The notes: generated from the sequence alone by a model not told the origin. DNA of 64,000 nucleotides from Aliivibrio_A sp016764915 (GCA_965224595.1 OZ245058.1:496001-560000); one strand, 5' to 3'; positions 14,893 through 24,918 are shown, numbered from the stretch's first letter. Program-made: numbers and translations.

Positions 14893-16194
14893 ATGTCATA
14901 TGTATCGTTAAGCGGTTTAGCCGCAGCCCAAAAAGATTTGAAAACAACCAGTAACAACATAGCTAATGCTAATACGTATGGCTTTAAAGAGTCGCGTGCT
15001 GAATTTGGAGATGTTTACTCTACGTCGTTGTTCTCAAATGCAAAAACGACAACGGGTGGAGGCGCGAATACGTCTATAGTGGCACAACAATTCCATGAAG
15101 GCTCGAGTATCTACACCAATAATCCAATGGATTTACGAATTGCAGGTCAAGGTTTCTTTGCAGTAGCAAAAAATAGACTGCAACCTGCAACCAATGAATT
15201 AACCAGAAATGGTGCGTTTCATTTGGACAAAGATAACTACATGGTTACGTCAGATAATCAATCTTTGTTAGGTTATGAAGTTGATAAAGACAGTGGTGAA
15301 GTGACCTCGTATGAGCCGAAAGCGATCAAAGTTCCTGATCAGTTTGGTAAACCAAAACAGTCTGAGAACGTTGAGATCGGATTGAATCTACCATCCAATG
15401 CCCCGGCAAAAGATGTCGCTCTGTTCGATCCTAACGATCCAGATACCTATAATAAGTCGACATCCATTACGGTTTACGATTCAAAAGGTCAACCGTATAA
15501 AATGACGACTTATTACGTGAAAGATGCTACTAAAGCCAATACCTGGAGTGTTTATTACACGGGTACCGATGCTGAGGGCGAAAAAACCATTAACATTGCT
15601 GGGGGGGATGCGAGCAGTGCAACGGGTCACGTCGGCCATACTCTTGAATTCAACCATGACGGCACCCCAAAAGTTATTAATGCAGGTCAACCAATCATCA
15701 CCGAGTCGTTAGGTGAGGCCAGTGCCATGAACTTAAATGGTGCGGATCCAGCACAAATACTGAACATGAAATTTGATACACCAACGCAATACGCAGCTCC
15801 TTTTGAAATGCGCCGTTTTAATGAAGATGGTGCTACAACAGGTTATCTAGCCAAAGTGGATATTGATGAGCGTGGAAATATCGTCGGCTCATACTCTAAT
15901 GGACAAGATGTTACCCTAGGACGTATTGCGACGGTTCGTGTGGCAAATATGCAGGGCTTATCGCAACAAGGTGGTACGCAGTGGCAAGCGAATCAAAAAT
16001 CAGGTGCTGCGGTTTGGGGAGAAGCGAATCAAGGCTCATTTGGTGCAATCCAAAGTGGTACCATAGAGCAATCAAACATTGATATGACTCAAGAATTGGT
16101 TGATTTGATTACAGCGCAACGAAATTTCCAAGCAAACTCACGCTCACTGGAAGTTCATAATCAACTACAACAGAATATTCTACAGATTCGATAG
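14893..16194 (+). CDS. flgE: Flagellar hook protein FlgE
   Basis: 433 residues. N-terminal flg_bb_rod motif (TTSNNIANANTYGFKESRAE) and C-terminal bbr motif (LVDLITAQRNFQANSRSLEV); the variable D1/D2 body lies between. FlgE polymerises into the universal-joint hook. A run of seven G occurs at 15601-15607 (Ala-Gly-Gly-Asp codons). It is last in flgBCDE, followed by a terminator 30 bp downstream. Confidence 0.95.
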   Translation: MSYVSLSGLAAAQKDLKTTSNNIANANTYGFKESRAEFGDVYSTSLFSNAKTTTGGGANTSIVAQQFHEGSSIYTNNPMDLRIAGQGFFAVAKNRLQPATNELTRNGAFHLDKDNYMVTSDNQSLLGYEVDKDSGEVTSYEPKAIKVPDQFGKPKQSENVEIGLNLPSNAPAKDVALFDPNDPDTYNKSTSITVYDSKGQPYKMTTYYVKDATKANTWSVYYTGTDAEGEKTINIAGGDASSATGHVGHTLEFNHDGTPKVINAGQPIITESLGEASAMNLNGADPAQILNMKFDTPTQYAAPFEMRRFNEDGATTGYLAKVDIDERGNIVGSYSNGQDVTLGRIATVRVANMQGLSQQGGTQWQANQKSGAAVWGEANQGSFGAIQSGTIEQSNIDMTQELVDLITAQRNFQANSRSLEVHNQLQQNILQIR

Positions 16195-16223
16195 ACAAAC
16201 AACTGCCTCCTATCGTTTTCTTT

Positions 16224-16252
16224 TTGCCACCTCTCTAGGTGGCAATTTTTTT
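16224..16252 (+). terminator. Terminator of flgBCDE
   Basis: TTGCCACC (16224-16231) and GGTGGCAA (16238-16245) form a perfect stem with a six-base loop, followed by seven T. Confidence 0.93.
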
Positions 16253-16338
16253 CCAATCACACCGTTCTCACACTAACCACCATTCGTAATTAATCTTGAA
16301 AAACACCTAACCAACTGAAATTAAATAAATTTTACTTC

Positions 16339-16353
16339 TGGCATATTTATTGC
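16339..16353 (+). promoter_or_regulatory. Sigma-54 promoter of flgFGHIJ
   Basis: TGGCATATTTATTGC matches the sigma-54 consensus, 33 bp before the flgF start. The same 15 bases occur unchanged in front of flhA (48727-48741). Confidence 0.82.
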
Positions 16354-16385
16354 TTTATACAGGTTAATAACGATTTCAGGAGCAA

Positions 16386-17138
<753 letters not shown>

Positions 17139-17177
17139 TGTTTTCATTAGCCTAAACAGATTATAAAGGGATAAATT

Positions 17178-17966
17178 ATGCAACCAGCATTATGGATTAG
17201 TAAAACGGGCTTAGATGCGCAACAGACTAATATTGCGGTTATTTCGAATAACTTAGCTAACGCCTCAACCATAGGTTACAAAAAAGGACGCGCTGTATTT
17301 GAGGATCTGTTCTATCAGAACATCAATCAAGCAGGGGCGAAATCATCACAAAATACTGAAATGCCGAGCGGGTTAATGCTGGGATCCGGTGCTAAAGTGA
17401 TGGCCACGCAGAAGGTATTTACCAACGGTAATGCTCAAACTACGTCAAACTCAATGGACATGATGATTGAAGGGGATGGTTTTTTCCAAATATTGATGCC
17501 AGATGGAAATATGGGTTATTCACGTAATGGTCAATTTACCCTTAATGATGAAGGAACGATGGTTACTTCAGGATCTGGATATTCATTAGAGCCGGAAATT
17601 ACCATTCCAGATGATGCGATTAACGTTACCATTGGTACTGATGGTGAAGTTTCTGTTCGATTACGAGGACAGCAAGATAATCAAGTTATTGGTCAAATAA
17701 CCACCGTCGATTTTATTAACCCAGGTGGTCTCGAGCCGATTGGTCAAAACCTCTATCTACCTACTGGTGCAAGTGGTGAAGCTCAAGAAGGAACGCCAGG
17801 ATTAGAAGGCTTAGGGGCGATTCGACAATCAATGCTTGAGACATCAAACGTAAATGTGACTGAAGAGCTTGTGAACATGATTGAAGCTCAACGAGTCTAC
17901 GAAATGAACTCTAAAGTAATTTCAGCGGTAGATAAGATGATGAGTTTTGTTAATCAACAGCTTTAA
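17178..17966 (+). CDS. flgG: Flagellar distal rod protein FlgG
   Basis: 262 residues, the normal FlgG length. N-terminal motif SNNLANASTIGYKKGRAVFE and C-terminal VNMIEAQRVYEMNSKVISA match FlgG. It forms the distal rod, the drive shaft through the LP ring and the FlgT/FlgP rings. Preceded by AAAGGGA; flgH follows 15 bp later. Confidence 0.96.
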   Translation: MQPALWISKTGLDAQQTNIAVISNNLANASTIGYKKGRAVFEDLFYQNINQAGAKSSQNTEMPSGLMLGSGAKVMATQKVFTNGNAQTTSNSMDMMIEGDGFFQILMPDGNMGYSRNGQFTLNDEGTMVTSGSGYSLEPEITIPDDAINVTIGTDGEVSVRLRGQQDNQVIGQITTVDFINPGGLEPIGQNLYLPTGASGEAQEGTPGLEGLGAIRQSMLETSNVNVTEELVNMIEAQRVYEMNSKVISAVDKMMSFVNQQL

Positions 17967-17981
17967 TTTAGGAACCTCGCT

Positions 17982-18758
17982 ATGAAACGAATTATTACGC
18001 TTACCTTAGCGGCACTATTAACTGGCTGTGCATTGCCGCCTTCTATGGAAGAAGATGATATTAGTTCAGCGACCACAGTAGTCGATGCGGTAGAAGGTGA
18101 TAAAAGTGAAGAAGAGAGTGGCGGCATTATTGGTTTGTTAAGAAAAAGAGTCGATCCATTGGCGGGAGATCCTGCGTGGGCACCGATTAGTCCCAAACAG
18201 AAACCGGAGCATTACGCCGCTGCAACAGGTTCACTGTTTAACGTAGATCATGCGCAAAATCTCTATGATGACTCTAAACCTCATGGTTTAGGCGATATTG
18301 TGACGGTATTACTTGAAGAGCAAACCAAAGCGGCAAAAAGTGCTGATGCCGATTTAGAGAAATCAAATGATGCCACCATGGATCCATTAAGTGTTGGTGG
18401 TGAAGAGTTAAAGATTGGTAACTATAATTTTTCTTATGAGCTGAGTAATGAAAATAAGTTTAGCGGCAACAGTTCCGCTAATCAGAGTAACAGTTTAACG
18501 GGTTCAATTACGGTAGAGGTGGTTGAAGTATTAGCTAACGGAAATTTAGTGGTCCGTGGTGAAAAATGGTTAACTTTGAATACTGGGGATGAGTACTTGC
18601 GAGTAAGTGGTACGATTAGACCAGAAGATATCGATTTCGAAAATACCATAGCTTCAACACGTATTTCAAATGCTCGAATTCAATATTCAGGCACGGGTGA
18701 TCAGCAAGATATGCAAGAACCTGGATTCTTGGCACGATTCTTCAATGTATCTCTATAA
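17982..18758 (+). CDS. flgH: Flagellar L-ring lipoprotein FlgH
   Basis: 258 residues with lipobox LLTGC (cysteine 16). After an acidic, Ser/Glu-rich linker comes the FlgH core (SLFNVDHAQNLYDDSKPHGL, GDIVTVLLEEQTKAAKSADA). It forms the L ring in the outer membrane as a bushing for the rod. The acidic stretch DDISSATTVVDAVEGDKSEE after the lipid anchor is longer than in E. coli. Member of the flgF-flgJ operon. Confidence 0.95.
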   Translation: MKRIITLTLAALLTGCALPPSMEEDDISSATTVVDAVEGDKSEEESGGIIGLLRKRVDPLAGDPAWAPISPKQKPEHYAAATGSLFNVDHAQNLYDDSKPHGLGDIVTVLLEEQTKAAKSADADLEKSNDATMDPLSVGGEELKIGNYNFSYELSNENKFSGNSSANQSNSLTGSITVEVVEVLANGNLVVRGEKWLTLNTGDEYLRVSGTIRPEDIDFENTIASTRISNARIQYSGTGDQQDMQEPGFLARFFNVSL

Positions 18759-18785
18759 TTAACAATGATAAGACGGGAATTTGAC

Positions 18786-19910
18786 GTGAATAGAGCAGCA
18801 GTACAACAATTAATTACCTTCACATCAAAGTGGCTAGTGCTTACATGGATAATCGTTGCTCTTTTTCCGGCTCAAGCGGCAAGAATTAAAGACGTGTCAA
18901 AAGTTGCCGGAGTCCGTAGTAACCAGTTGGTTGGTTATGGACTGGTTACCGGTCTGCCAGGCACCGGAGAGTCCACCCCTTTCACCGATCAAAGCTTCAA
19001 TGCGATGCTGAAAAATTTTGGCATTCAACTGCCACCAGGCACCAAACCCAAAACCAAAAATGTCGCGGCGGTGATTGTTACTGCCAATATGCCCGCTTTT
19101 ACCAAACAGGGGCAGTATGTAGATATCACGATCTCTTCTGTGGGTTCAGCAAAGAGTCTTCGCGGTGGCACCCTGATACAAACATTTCTAAAAGGCTTAG
19201 ATGGCAAAGTATACGCTATTGCGCAAGGCAGTTTAGTGGTGAGTGGTTTTAGTGCTGAAGGCGCAGATGGTTCAAAGATAGTTGGAAATAACCCAACCGT
19301 AGGCCGTATTTCGGATGGTGCTATTGTTGAGCGAGAAATTCCGTCACCATTTGGGCGTGGAGACTTTATCACCTTTGACCTTTTTGAATCCGATTTTACC
19401 TCGGCACAACGATTGGCCGATTCAGTAAATAATTTCCTAGGCCCCAACATGGCATCAGCGATTGATGCAACATCCGTTCGAGTCAGAGCCCCACGTGATT
19501 TAAGTCAACGTGTCGCTTTTTTATCAACCATCGAAAACATTCAATTTCAGCCAGCCGATGGCGGTGCTAAAATTATTATTAATTCGCGCACTGGTACCAT
19601 TGTGGTGGGCAAGCATGTACGTTTAAAACCTGCGGCAGTGACGCATGGTGGCATGACTGTGGCCATCAAAGAGAATTATGAAGTCAGCCAACCGGGTCCA
19701 TTTAGTGATGGACAAACCGTGGTGGTCCCTGATACTGATATAGAAATCAGTGAAAAATCAGGAAAAATGTTCAACTTTCAACCAGGGTCAACATTGGATG
19801 ATTTAGTTCGAGCGGTTAACGAGGTTGGCGCTGCGCCATCGGATCTAATGGCTATTCTTCAAGCACTAAAACAAGCTGGCGCCATTGAAGGGCAGTTGAT
19901 TATTATTTAG
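18786..19910 (+). CDS. flgI: Flagellar P-ring protein FlgI
   Basis: 374 residues from GTG at 18786, which has CGGGA seven bases upstream; an ATG at 18765 is in frame (381 residues) but has no ribosome site. A hydrophobic signal peptide ends in PAQA before ARIKDVSKVAGVRSNQLVGY, the invariant mature N terminus of FlgI. FlgI polymerises in the periplasm, with help from FlgA, to make the P ring. The middle and C-terminal regions (QRVAFLSTIENIQFQPADGG, LDDLVRAVNEVGAAPSDLMA) are typical. Confidence 0.95.
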   Translation: MNRAAVQQLITFTSKWLVLTWIIVALFPAQAARIKDVSKVAGVRSNQLVGYGLVTGLPGTGESTPFTDQSFNAMLKNFGIQLPPGTKPKTKNVAAVIVTANMPAFTKQGQYVDITISSVGSAKSLRGGTLIQTFLKGLDGKVYAIAQGSLVVSGFSAEGADGSKIVGNNPTVGRISDGAIVEREIPSPFGRGDFITFDLFESDFTSAQRLADSVNNFLGPNMASAIDATSVRVRAPRDLSQRVAFLSTIENIQFQPADGGAKIIINSRTGTIVVGKHVRLKPAAVTHGGMTVAIKENYEVSQPGPFSDGQTVVVPDTDIEISEKSGKMFNFQPGSTLDDLVRAVNEVGAAPSDLMAILQALKQAGAIEGQLIII

Positions 19911-19922
19911 TGGAGGAACGTT

Positions 19923-20867
19923 ATGATCAATAATCAAAAAATGACCGATGTGGGTTTCATCCACGATTTAGGCAGTTTAGATAGATTACGTCAAGATGCA
20001 GTTGGTAATGATGAAATTAGTAAAAAGAAAGCATTAAGAAGTGCTGCAGAGCAGTTTGAAGCTATTTTTACTCAAATGTTATTTAAATCGATGCGTAGTG
20101 CGAACTCTGTTTTTGAGTCCGACTTAATGAGCAGTGACAACCAGAAATTTTTTGAACAGATGCATGATGAACAGATGTCTTCTGAGCTGAGTAAATCAGG
20201 TTCGCTCGGTCTAGCTGATATGATCGTTGCTCAATTAGGCTCTCATCAAAATGGCGATGAAGCGCAATCTAGAGTGGCAATGAGAAATGCGGCTCTTGAT
20301 ACCAGTTTACGTTTGCCTGTTGACCAAGAGATGGCATTAAAAATAGCAGATGATGCAGTAAAAGAGATGGATAATGTTGAGCAGGCTCCTGCGCCAACCA
20401 CATTTAGTTCTCCTAAAGAGTTTGTGATGTCAATGAAGCCTTATGCAGACAGTGCCGCCAAAGCGCTAGGTGTAGAGCCTTCTCTACTTTTAGCACAGGC
20501 AGCGCTTGAAACGGGTTGGGGGAAAAAGGTTATTAAAAACTCGGTTGATCACAGTTATAACTTATTTAATATAAAAGCGGATCGCAGTTGGCAAGGCGAG
20601 AAAGTGAGTAAACAGACATTAGAAGTTTATAATAATATTCCAGTGAAAGAGAATGCCGCTTTTCGCTCTTACGATAACTATCAGGCCAGTTTTAACGATT
20701 TTGTGAGCTTTTTAAATAATAACCCACGATATGATAACGCACTTTCAGGAAGTAACAGTTCAGAAAGTTTTATTCGAGGTATCCACAAAGCGGGTTACGC
20801 GACGGATCCTAACTATTCAGATAAAGTGCTTAATGTTATGAAACAAGTAGACAGTTTACTTAAATAA
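19923..20867 (+). CDS. flgJ: Rod-cap protein and peptidoglycan hydrolase FlgJ
   Basis: 314 residues in two parts. The N-terminal rod-capping domain (about 1-110, with AAEQFEAIFTQMLFKSMRSA) is followed by a linker and a C-terminal glucosaminidase domain (about 160-314, with LLLAQAALETGWGKKVIK and SHSYNLFNIKADRSW-like DHSYNLFNIKADRSW). It guides rod growth and opens the peptidoglycan layer. The likely catalytic glutamate is in AALETGWG. RBS TGGAGGAAC lies before ATG. It is last in flgFGHIJ and ends at the terminator at 20886-20917. Confidence 0.95.
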   Translation: MINNQKMTDVGFIHDLGSLDRLRQDAVGNDEISKKKALRSAAEQFEAIFTQMLFKSMRSANSVFESDLMSSDNQKFFEQMHDEQMSSELSKSGSLGLADMIVAQLGSHQNGDEAQSRVAMRNAALDTSLRLPVDQEMALKIADDAVKEMDNVEQAPAPTTFSSPKEFVMSMKPYADSAAKALGVEPSLLLAQAALETGWGKKVIKNSVDHSYNLFNIKADRSWQGEKVSKQTLEVYNNIPVKENAAFRSYDNYQASFNDFVSFLNNNPRYDNALSGSNSSESFIRGIHKAGYATDPNYSDKVLNVMKQVDSLLK

Positions 20868-20885
20868 TTAAGTCAGATCATTTAC

Positions 20886-20917
20886 AATCCAGCTAACTCA
20901 TTTGGCTGGATTTTTTT
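20886..20917 (+). terminator. Terminator after flgJ
   Basis: AATCCAGC (20886-20893) and GCTGGATT (20905-20912) enclose an 11-nt loop and run into a T tract 20911-20917. The start codon of the next gene (20918) follows the last T directly. Confidence 0.88.
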
Positions 20918-21346
20918 ATGACCGAACCAAACTTGAAAACACAACCGATACCAAACAATAATGATAACATCCGCGCCGATCCGTTTGTGCAAAAATTGTT
21001 AAGTAGAATGCCTGATGAAGTGAGTGATAGTTTTACTGAGAAACAGCTTACTTACTTGTTAACGTCTTTAGGTTCAAGGCGTTGGGGAAGTCATAAAATT
21101 GACCTTCGTACGACCGTCGGTTTTTTTCGCTGGCGATATTACTTTGTATTTTTATTTGGCCGTAACCGTCGTGAGTTGAGCAGACTAGAGCAGAGATTGA
21201 GCGTTGTGGGCAAAGCGTTGTTACTTACTATTGCGCTGCTTTTTGCTCTGCTAGTGGTTTATCTACTTAAGTCTGCTGCTGGTATTGATCTTTTCCCCGG
21301 CTTTTCTTTAGGTATTTGGGGTTGGTTTAAAGGTGAATTTCTCTAA
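20918..21346 (+). CDS. Uncharacterised small membrane protein between flgJ and flgK
   Basis: 142 residues, not assigned to a function. A soluble N-terminal part of about 65 residues is followed by a basic, aromatic segment (GFFRWRYYFVFLFGRNRREL), a hydrophobic helix (ALLLTIALLFALLVVYLLKS, about residues 98-118) and a Trp-rich tail (LGIWGWFKGEFL). It is most likely an inner-membrane protein. I recall similar proteins in Vibrio genomes, but cannot name a role. The ATG directly abuts the flgJ terminator T tract, and the only ribosome-site-like bases (GGA) lie in the hairpin; a later start (for example ATG in frame near 21008) cannot be excluded. Coding composition resembles its neighbours. Confidence 0.75.
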   Translation: MTEPNLKTQPIPNNNDNIRADPFVQKLLSRMPDEVSDSFTEKQLTYLLTSLGSRRWGSHKIDLRTTVGFFRWRYYFVFLFGRNRRELSRLEQRLSVVGKALLLTIALLFALLVVYLLKSAAGIDLFPGFSLGIWGWFKGEFL

Positions 21347-21389
21347 TTAGCTGTCCATTATTGTTGCGGCAAATTCCTGCCTGAAGAAG

Positions 21390-21404
21390 TGGCTTGATAT
21401 TTGC
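21390..21404 (+). promoter_or_regulatory. Sigma-54 promoter of flgKL
   Basis: TGGCTTGATATTTGC has GG-N10-GC spacing and a TTGC -12 element; 50 bp upstream of the flgK start. Confidence 0.75.
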
Positions 21405-21453
21405 ATTGTTGTAGATGTAATTTAATGAATGCATCAGCAATTTTGGAGGCCAC

Positions 21454-23334
21454 ATGGGATTTGATCTGCTTACTATAGGTACACAGGGTGTACTTACTGC
21501 TCAGAAGCAGCTCAATACCACCGGTCATAACATTAGTAATGTTAATACCGAAGGTTTTAGCCGTCAATCGGTTGAACAAGAGACCAATAATCCTACTTGG
21601 ATCTCTGGAAATACTTACGGAACTGGTGTTCATGTTGCCAACATTCGCCGTGCCTATGACCAGTTTGCGGTTAACGAGCTGAATTTATCCACGACCACTC
21701 TGCATGCTGCTTCTGAGTTAGACTCCCATCTTGATGTAATGACCAATATGTTGTCATCAATTTCATCGAAAAAAATCCCAGAAAATATCAATGATTGGTT
21801 TGATGCAGTAAAAACACTTGCTGATAGTCCAAATGAAATTGGTGCTCGTAAAGTTGTGTTGGAAAAGTCACGCTTAGTTTCCCAAAATTTGAATGACTTT
21901 CAAGAGACGGTTCGTCAGCAATATGCCGATACCAACAAGAAGATGGATCTTGTGGTTGAACGAATGAATAATATCGGTCAAGAGATCGGAGCGTTACACA
22001 AGCTGATGATCAAATTGCCTGGTCCTCATAATGATTTGATGGATAAGCATGAGAAACTGATTAAAGAGCTGGCTCAATATACAAAAGTTACGGTTACCCG
22101 CCGAAGTGATGGCAATACGTTTAATGTGATGATTGGTAGTGGTCATGCCTTAGTTTCTGGGACTAATGCCAGTCAATTACGAATGATAAATGGTGAACCT
22201 GACCCTCAACAACGTCGCCTTGCGATGGTAGAGGGTAAAGGGGTGAAAGCGATTCAAAGCGATGACATTGGCGGCCAGATGGCGTCACTGTTTGAACAAA
22301 GAGATCATACCATTCCACAGGTACTGGATGAATTAGGGCGAGTAGCTATCGGATTCAGTGGTCAAGTTAATGCACTTCAAGCACAGGCAATAGATCTTCG
22401 AGGTAATGTTGGCGTGGCAATCTTTACGGATATAAATGAAGAGAGAGCCGTAAAGTCTAGAGCGTTTATTGGTGGGGGATCCACGGCTGAAGTAGGTGTA
22501 TATATTGATGATATTAGCCAGTTGAAAGGGGGAGATTACTCACTCAAATACGATGGCAGCCAATATTCAATTATCACTCCGCAGGGAGAGTTTTTGAAAG
22601 TTGACCCATCAGGCAGTCCAAAGTCCTTTTCAGTCGATGGCATGAGAGTGGTTATTGATAGCGATCTTTCTGCAGGGGAGCGGGTGCTTTTAAGACCGGC
22701 AAGATACGGTGCCGCCAATATTCAATTAATTATGAATGAACCTGAGAAAATTGCGGCACAAAGTTACCGCAGTTCGGAGTCATTTTCGACGGGCGAAGCA
22801 TCATTGAAAGTACTGCAGTCGGGTCTGTTAAAAGAGTTTCAAGTGGTTATTTCTCCCGCTGCAAATCAATTTGCCGTATTGGATATGGAAGGAAATATTG
22901 TCGTAGAGCCGCAAACGTATCCGCCATCAGGCCCCGTTACTGCGGGTGGAACGACTTTTGAACTTACTGGTGGCGCTGCGCCTGGAGATAAGTTTGCCGT
23001 GAACCTAACGCCTTCAGAGGGTGACAATGGTAATTTGTTAATGATGCAGGCGATCCAGACCAATAAAACCATGAATGATGGTCGTTCAACCGTCATTGAC
23101 CTATTTGAAAATGTGAATACCGACATTGGTCTTAAAAAATCGACAGCAGGCCGTTTAACAGAGGTGGCAAGGGTTGAAAACGAAGCGGCTCAAAGTCGTG
23201 TTGCTTCTATTTCTGGGGTGAACTTAGATGAAGAAGCCGCCAATATGATGAAGTTTCAACAAGCGTACATGGCATCATCTCGAATAATGTCTGCGGCCAA
23301 TGAGACGTTTGATAGCATCTTGCAGATTAGATAG
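21454..23334 (+). CDS. flgK: Hook-filament junction protein FlgK (HAP1)
   Basis: 626 residues. The N terminus has the HAP1 pattern (LLTIGTQGVLTAQKQLNTTG, NISNVNTEGFSRQSVEQE) and the C terminus the closing helix (LDEEAANMMKFQQAYMASSR). FlgK forms the first junction layer between hook and filament and is escorted by FlgN. A sigma-54 promoter candidate lies 50 bp upstream. RBS TTTTGGAGG precedes ATG. flgL follows after 16 bp. Confidence 0.95.
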   Translation: MGFDLLTIGTQGVLTAQKQLNTTGHNISNVNTEGFSRQSVEQETNNPTWISGNTYGTGVHVANIRRAYDQFAVNELNLSTTTLHAASELDSHLDVMTNMLSSISSKKIPENINDWFDAVKTLADSPNEIGARKVVLEKSRLVSQNLNDFQETVRQQYADTNKKMDLVVERMNNIGQEIGALHKLMIKLPGPHNDLMDKHEKLIKELAQYTKVTVTRRSDGNTFNVMIGSGHALVSGTNASQLRMINGEPDPQQRRLAMVEGKGVKAIQSDDIGGQMASLFEQRDHTIPQVLDELGRVAIGFSGQVNALQAQAIDLRGNVGVAIFTDINEERAVKSRAFIGGGSTAEVGVYIDDISQLKGGDYSLKYDGSQYSIITPQGEFLKVDPSGSPKSFSVDGMRVVIDSDLSAGERVLLRPARYGAANIQLIMNEPEKIAAQSYRSSESFSTGEASLKVLQSGLLKEFQVVISPAANQFAVLDMEGNIVVEPQTYPPSGPVTAGGTTFELTGGAAPGDKFAVNLTPSEGDNGNLLMMQAIQTNKTMNDGRSTVIDLFENVNTDIGLKKSTAGRLTEVARVENEAAQSRVASISGVNLDEEAANMMKFQQAYMASSRIMSAANETFDSILQIR

Positions 23335-23350
23335 GGGGAGTGAATAAACG

Positions 23351-24541
23351 ATGAGCAGAATATCTAGCTTCCATAACTACCAAGCAGTTCAGAATGACAT
23401 GATGCGTCAACAGACCAAACTCAGCCATAACACTGCTCAGCTTGCTTCGGGAAAAAAACTACTGACTGCGGGGGATGATCCTGTGGCGATGCTCTATTCT
23501 CAAAATTTACGCCAGCAATCAGAAGAGATAAAACAGTATTTGAATGCGATTATGCTGGGTCGGAATAGATTAGAGAGAAATGAAATTGCGATTGCAAATG
23601 CAGAGTCTTACACCGACGAAGCAAAGCTTACCGTGATGGAGATGATAAACGGTTCACTCTCTAAAGAAGATCGGTTTGCTCATGCCCAAGACTTGCAAGG
23701 TCTGTTTGATAGCATGCTGAACTTAGGAAATTCAATGGATGAGTCCGGTAACTTTTTGTTTGCAGGAACCAAAGCGAGGACTCAACCACTTTTCCGCTCA
23801 AACGACGGTACCGTTAGTTATGCTGGAGATGATTACCAACGAAAAGTAAGAGTATCAAACAGCATTGAAGTACCAGTTAACGATCCAGGTAGCAAACTGT
23901 TTATGGAGATTAGAAACCCATTTGGTGAATTTGAACCAAGTTATGATCTTCAAGTGGGGTCAACTCTGCTATTGACACGAGCCAGCAACAGCGATTATTT
24001 AGATGAAAGTAACTACTCGGTGTCATTTTTGGTAGCGCCTAACGGGCAATTTAATTATCAACTATCCAAAGATGGGAGTGTGGTTACTACGGGTCAATAT
24101 GATCCGAGCAAATCGATGGAGTATGGCAGCGTTTCGGTTCAAGTTCGTGGGGAGTTTAAGTCAGGAGATACGATTAATCTAATGCCCCAACGTACGTTTA
24201 ATATGTTTGACTCGTTTCAAGAGGGGATTGTGCTATCTGGTCGCGATCTTGATGATTCAACCGCCACCGCAGAACTTCATAAAGTAACCGAACAATTTTC
24301 GGCGGCATTTATTAATCTCAACCGAGCCAGGGCGGATGTAGGATCTCGTCAAAACACGTTAGACAATCAAGAAAACCAGCATGAAGATTACAATTTAACG
24401 TTGGCAAAATCGATCAGTAACATTGAGGATTTGGATTACTCAAAAGCGGTGATTGATTTTAATGAGAACACATTAGCGTTAAAAGCCTCGCAACAAGCGT
24501 TTGCAAAAACCAAAGATATGTCATTGTTTAATTATATCTAG
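23351..24541 (+). CDS. flgL: Hook-filament junction protein FlgL (HAP3)
   Basis: 396 residues, flagellin-like at both ends: N-terminal SHNTAQLASGKKLLTAGDDP and C-terminal AVIDFNENTLALKASQQAFA, with a central LFAGTKARTQPLF typical of FlgL. It forms the second junction zone beneath the filament. Operon with flgK; a terminator lies 27 bp after the stop. Confidence 0.95.
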   Translation: MSRISSFHNYQAVQNDMMRQQTKLSHNTAQLASGKKLLTAGDDPVAMLYSQNLRQQSEEIKQYLNAIMLGRNRLERNEIAIANAESYTDEAKLTVMEMINGSLSKEDRFAHAQDLQGLFDSMLNLGNSMDESGNFLFAGTKARTQPLFRSNDGTVSYAGDDYQRKVRVSNSIEVPVNDPGSKLFMEIRNPFGEFEPSYDLQVGSTLLLTRASNSDYLDESNYSVSFLVAPNGQFNYQLSKDGSVVTTGQYDPSKSMEYGSVSVQVRGEFKSGDTINLMPQRTFNMFDSFQEGIVLSGRDLDDSTATAELHKVTEQFSAAFINLNRARADVGSRQNTLDNQENQHEDYNLTLAKSISNIEDLDYSKAVIDFNENTLALKASQQAFAKTKDMSLFNYI

Positions 24542-24567
24542 CTCATATTTTCTATCTAATGAAACAT

Positions 24568-24595
24568 AAGCACCTAATCGTAAGGTGCTTTTTTT
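24568..24595 (+). terminator. Terminator of flgKL
   Basis: AAGCACCT (24568-24575) and AGGTGCTT (24583-24590) form a perfect stem, followed by TTTTT. Confidence 0.92.
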
Positions 24596-24631
24596 ATGAC
24601 GATGAAATATGCGGCTGCTTTAGAGGGGAAA

Positions 24632-24678
24632 CGAGTTGCCGCATTATTTACTCTATTGAGGAGGCAAGCGGCAACTCG
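24632..24678. repeat. 11-bp perfect inverted repeat upstream of flagellin
   Basis: CGAGTTGCCGC (24632-24642) and GCGGCAACTCG (24668-24678) are exact reverse complements separated by 25 nt. It is unusually GC-rich for this gap, is not followed by T residues, and lies 226-272 bp upstream of the best flagellin promoter. Function unknown: enhancer, structured RNA or element remnant. Confidence 0.6.
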
Positions 24679-24767
24679 GCAATTCATATTGAAGAGAATG
24701 GTTAAAAAGCACATATAAACAACAGTATAGCCATAAGTAGTCTATTTTTTGAGTGATATCGTAATGT

Positions 24768-24782
24768 TGGCTTACTAAATGC
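24768..24782 (+). promoter_or_regulatory. Weak sigma-54-like site far upstream of the first flagellin
   Basis: TGGCTTACTAAATGC keeps GG-N10-GC spacing but has ATGC rather than TTGC, and would leave a leader of about 250 nt. Probably inferior to the site at 24904-24918. Confidence 0.3.
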
Positions 24783-24903
24783 ATTCTTATTATCATAATT
24801 AGTATGGTAGCTGTGTTAGTACAACGACTAATTGATTGTTATTTAATGCTTTGAGAGCAGATTTCATTAAATAATATTTATTTGAAACGAGATTTTTAAA
24901 AGT

Positions 24904-24918
24904 TGGCAAGTAATTTGC
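24904..24918 (+). promoter_or_regulatory. Sigma-54 promoter of the first flagellin gene
   Basis: TGGCAAGTAATTTGC fits TGGCAC-N5-TTGC with one change in the -24 element. The leader would be about 115 nt. In V. cholerae the essential flagellin flaA is likewise the sigma-54/FlrC-dependent one. Confidence 0.75.

Noticed and set aside
19025..19450. 141-codon minus-strand frame inside flgI
   Set aside because: Antisense shadow of flgI, with no ribosome site and no independent support.
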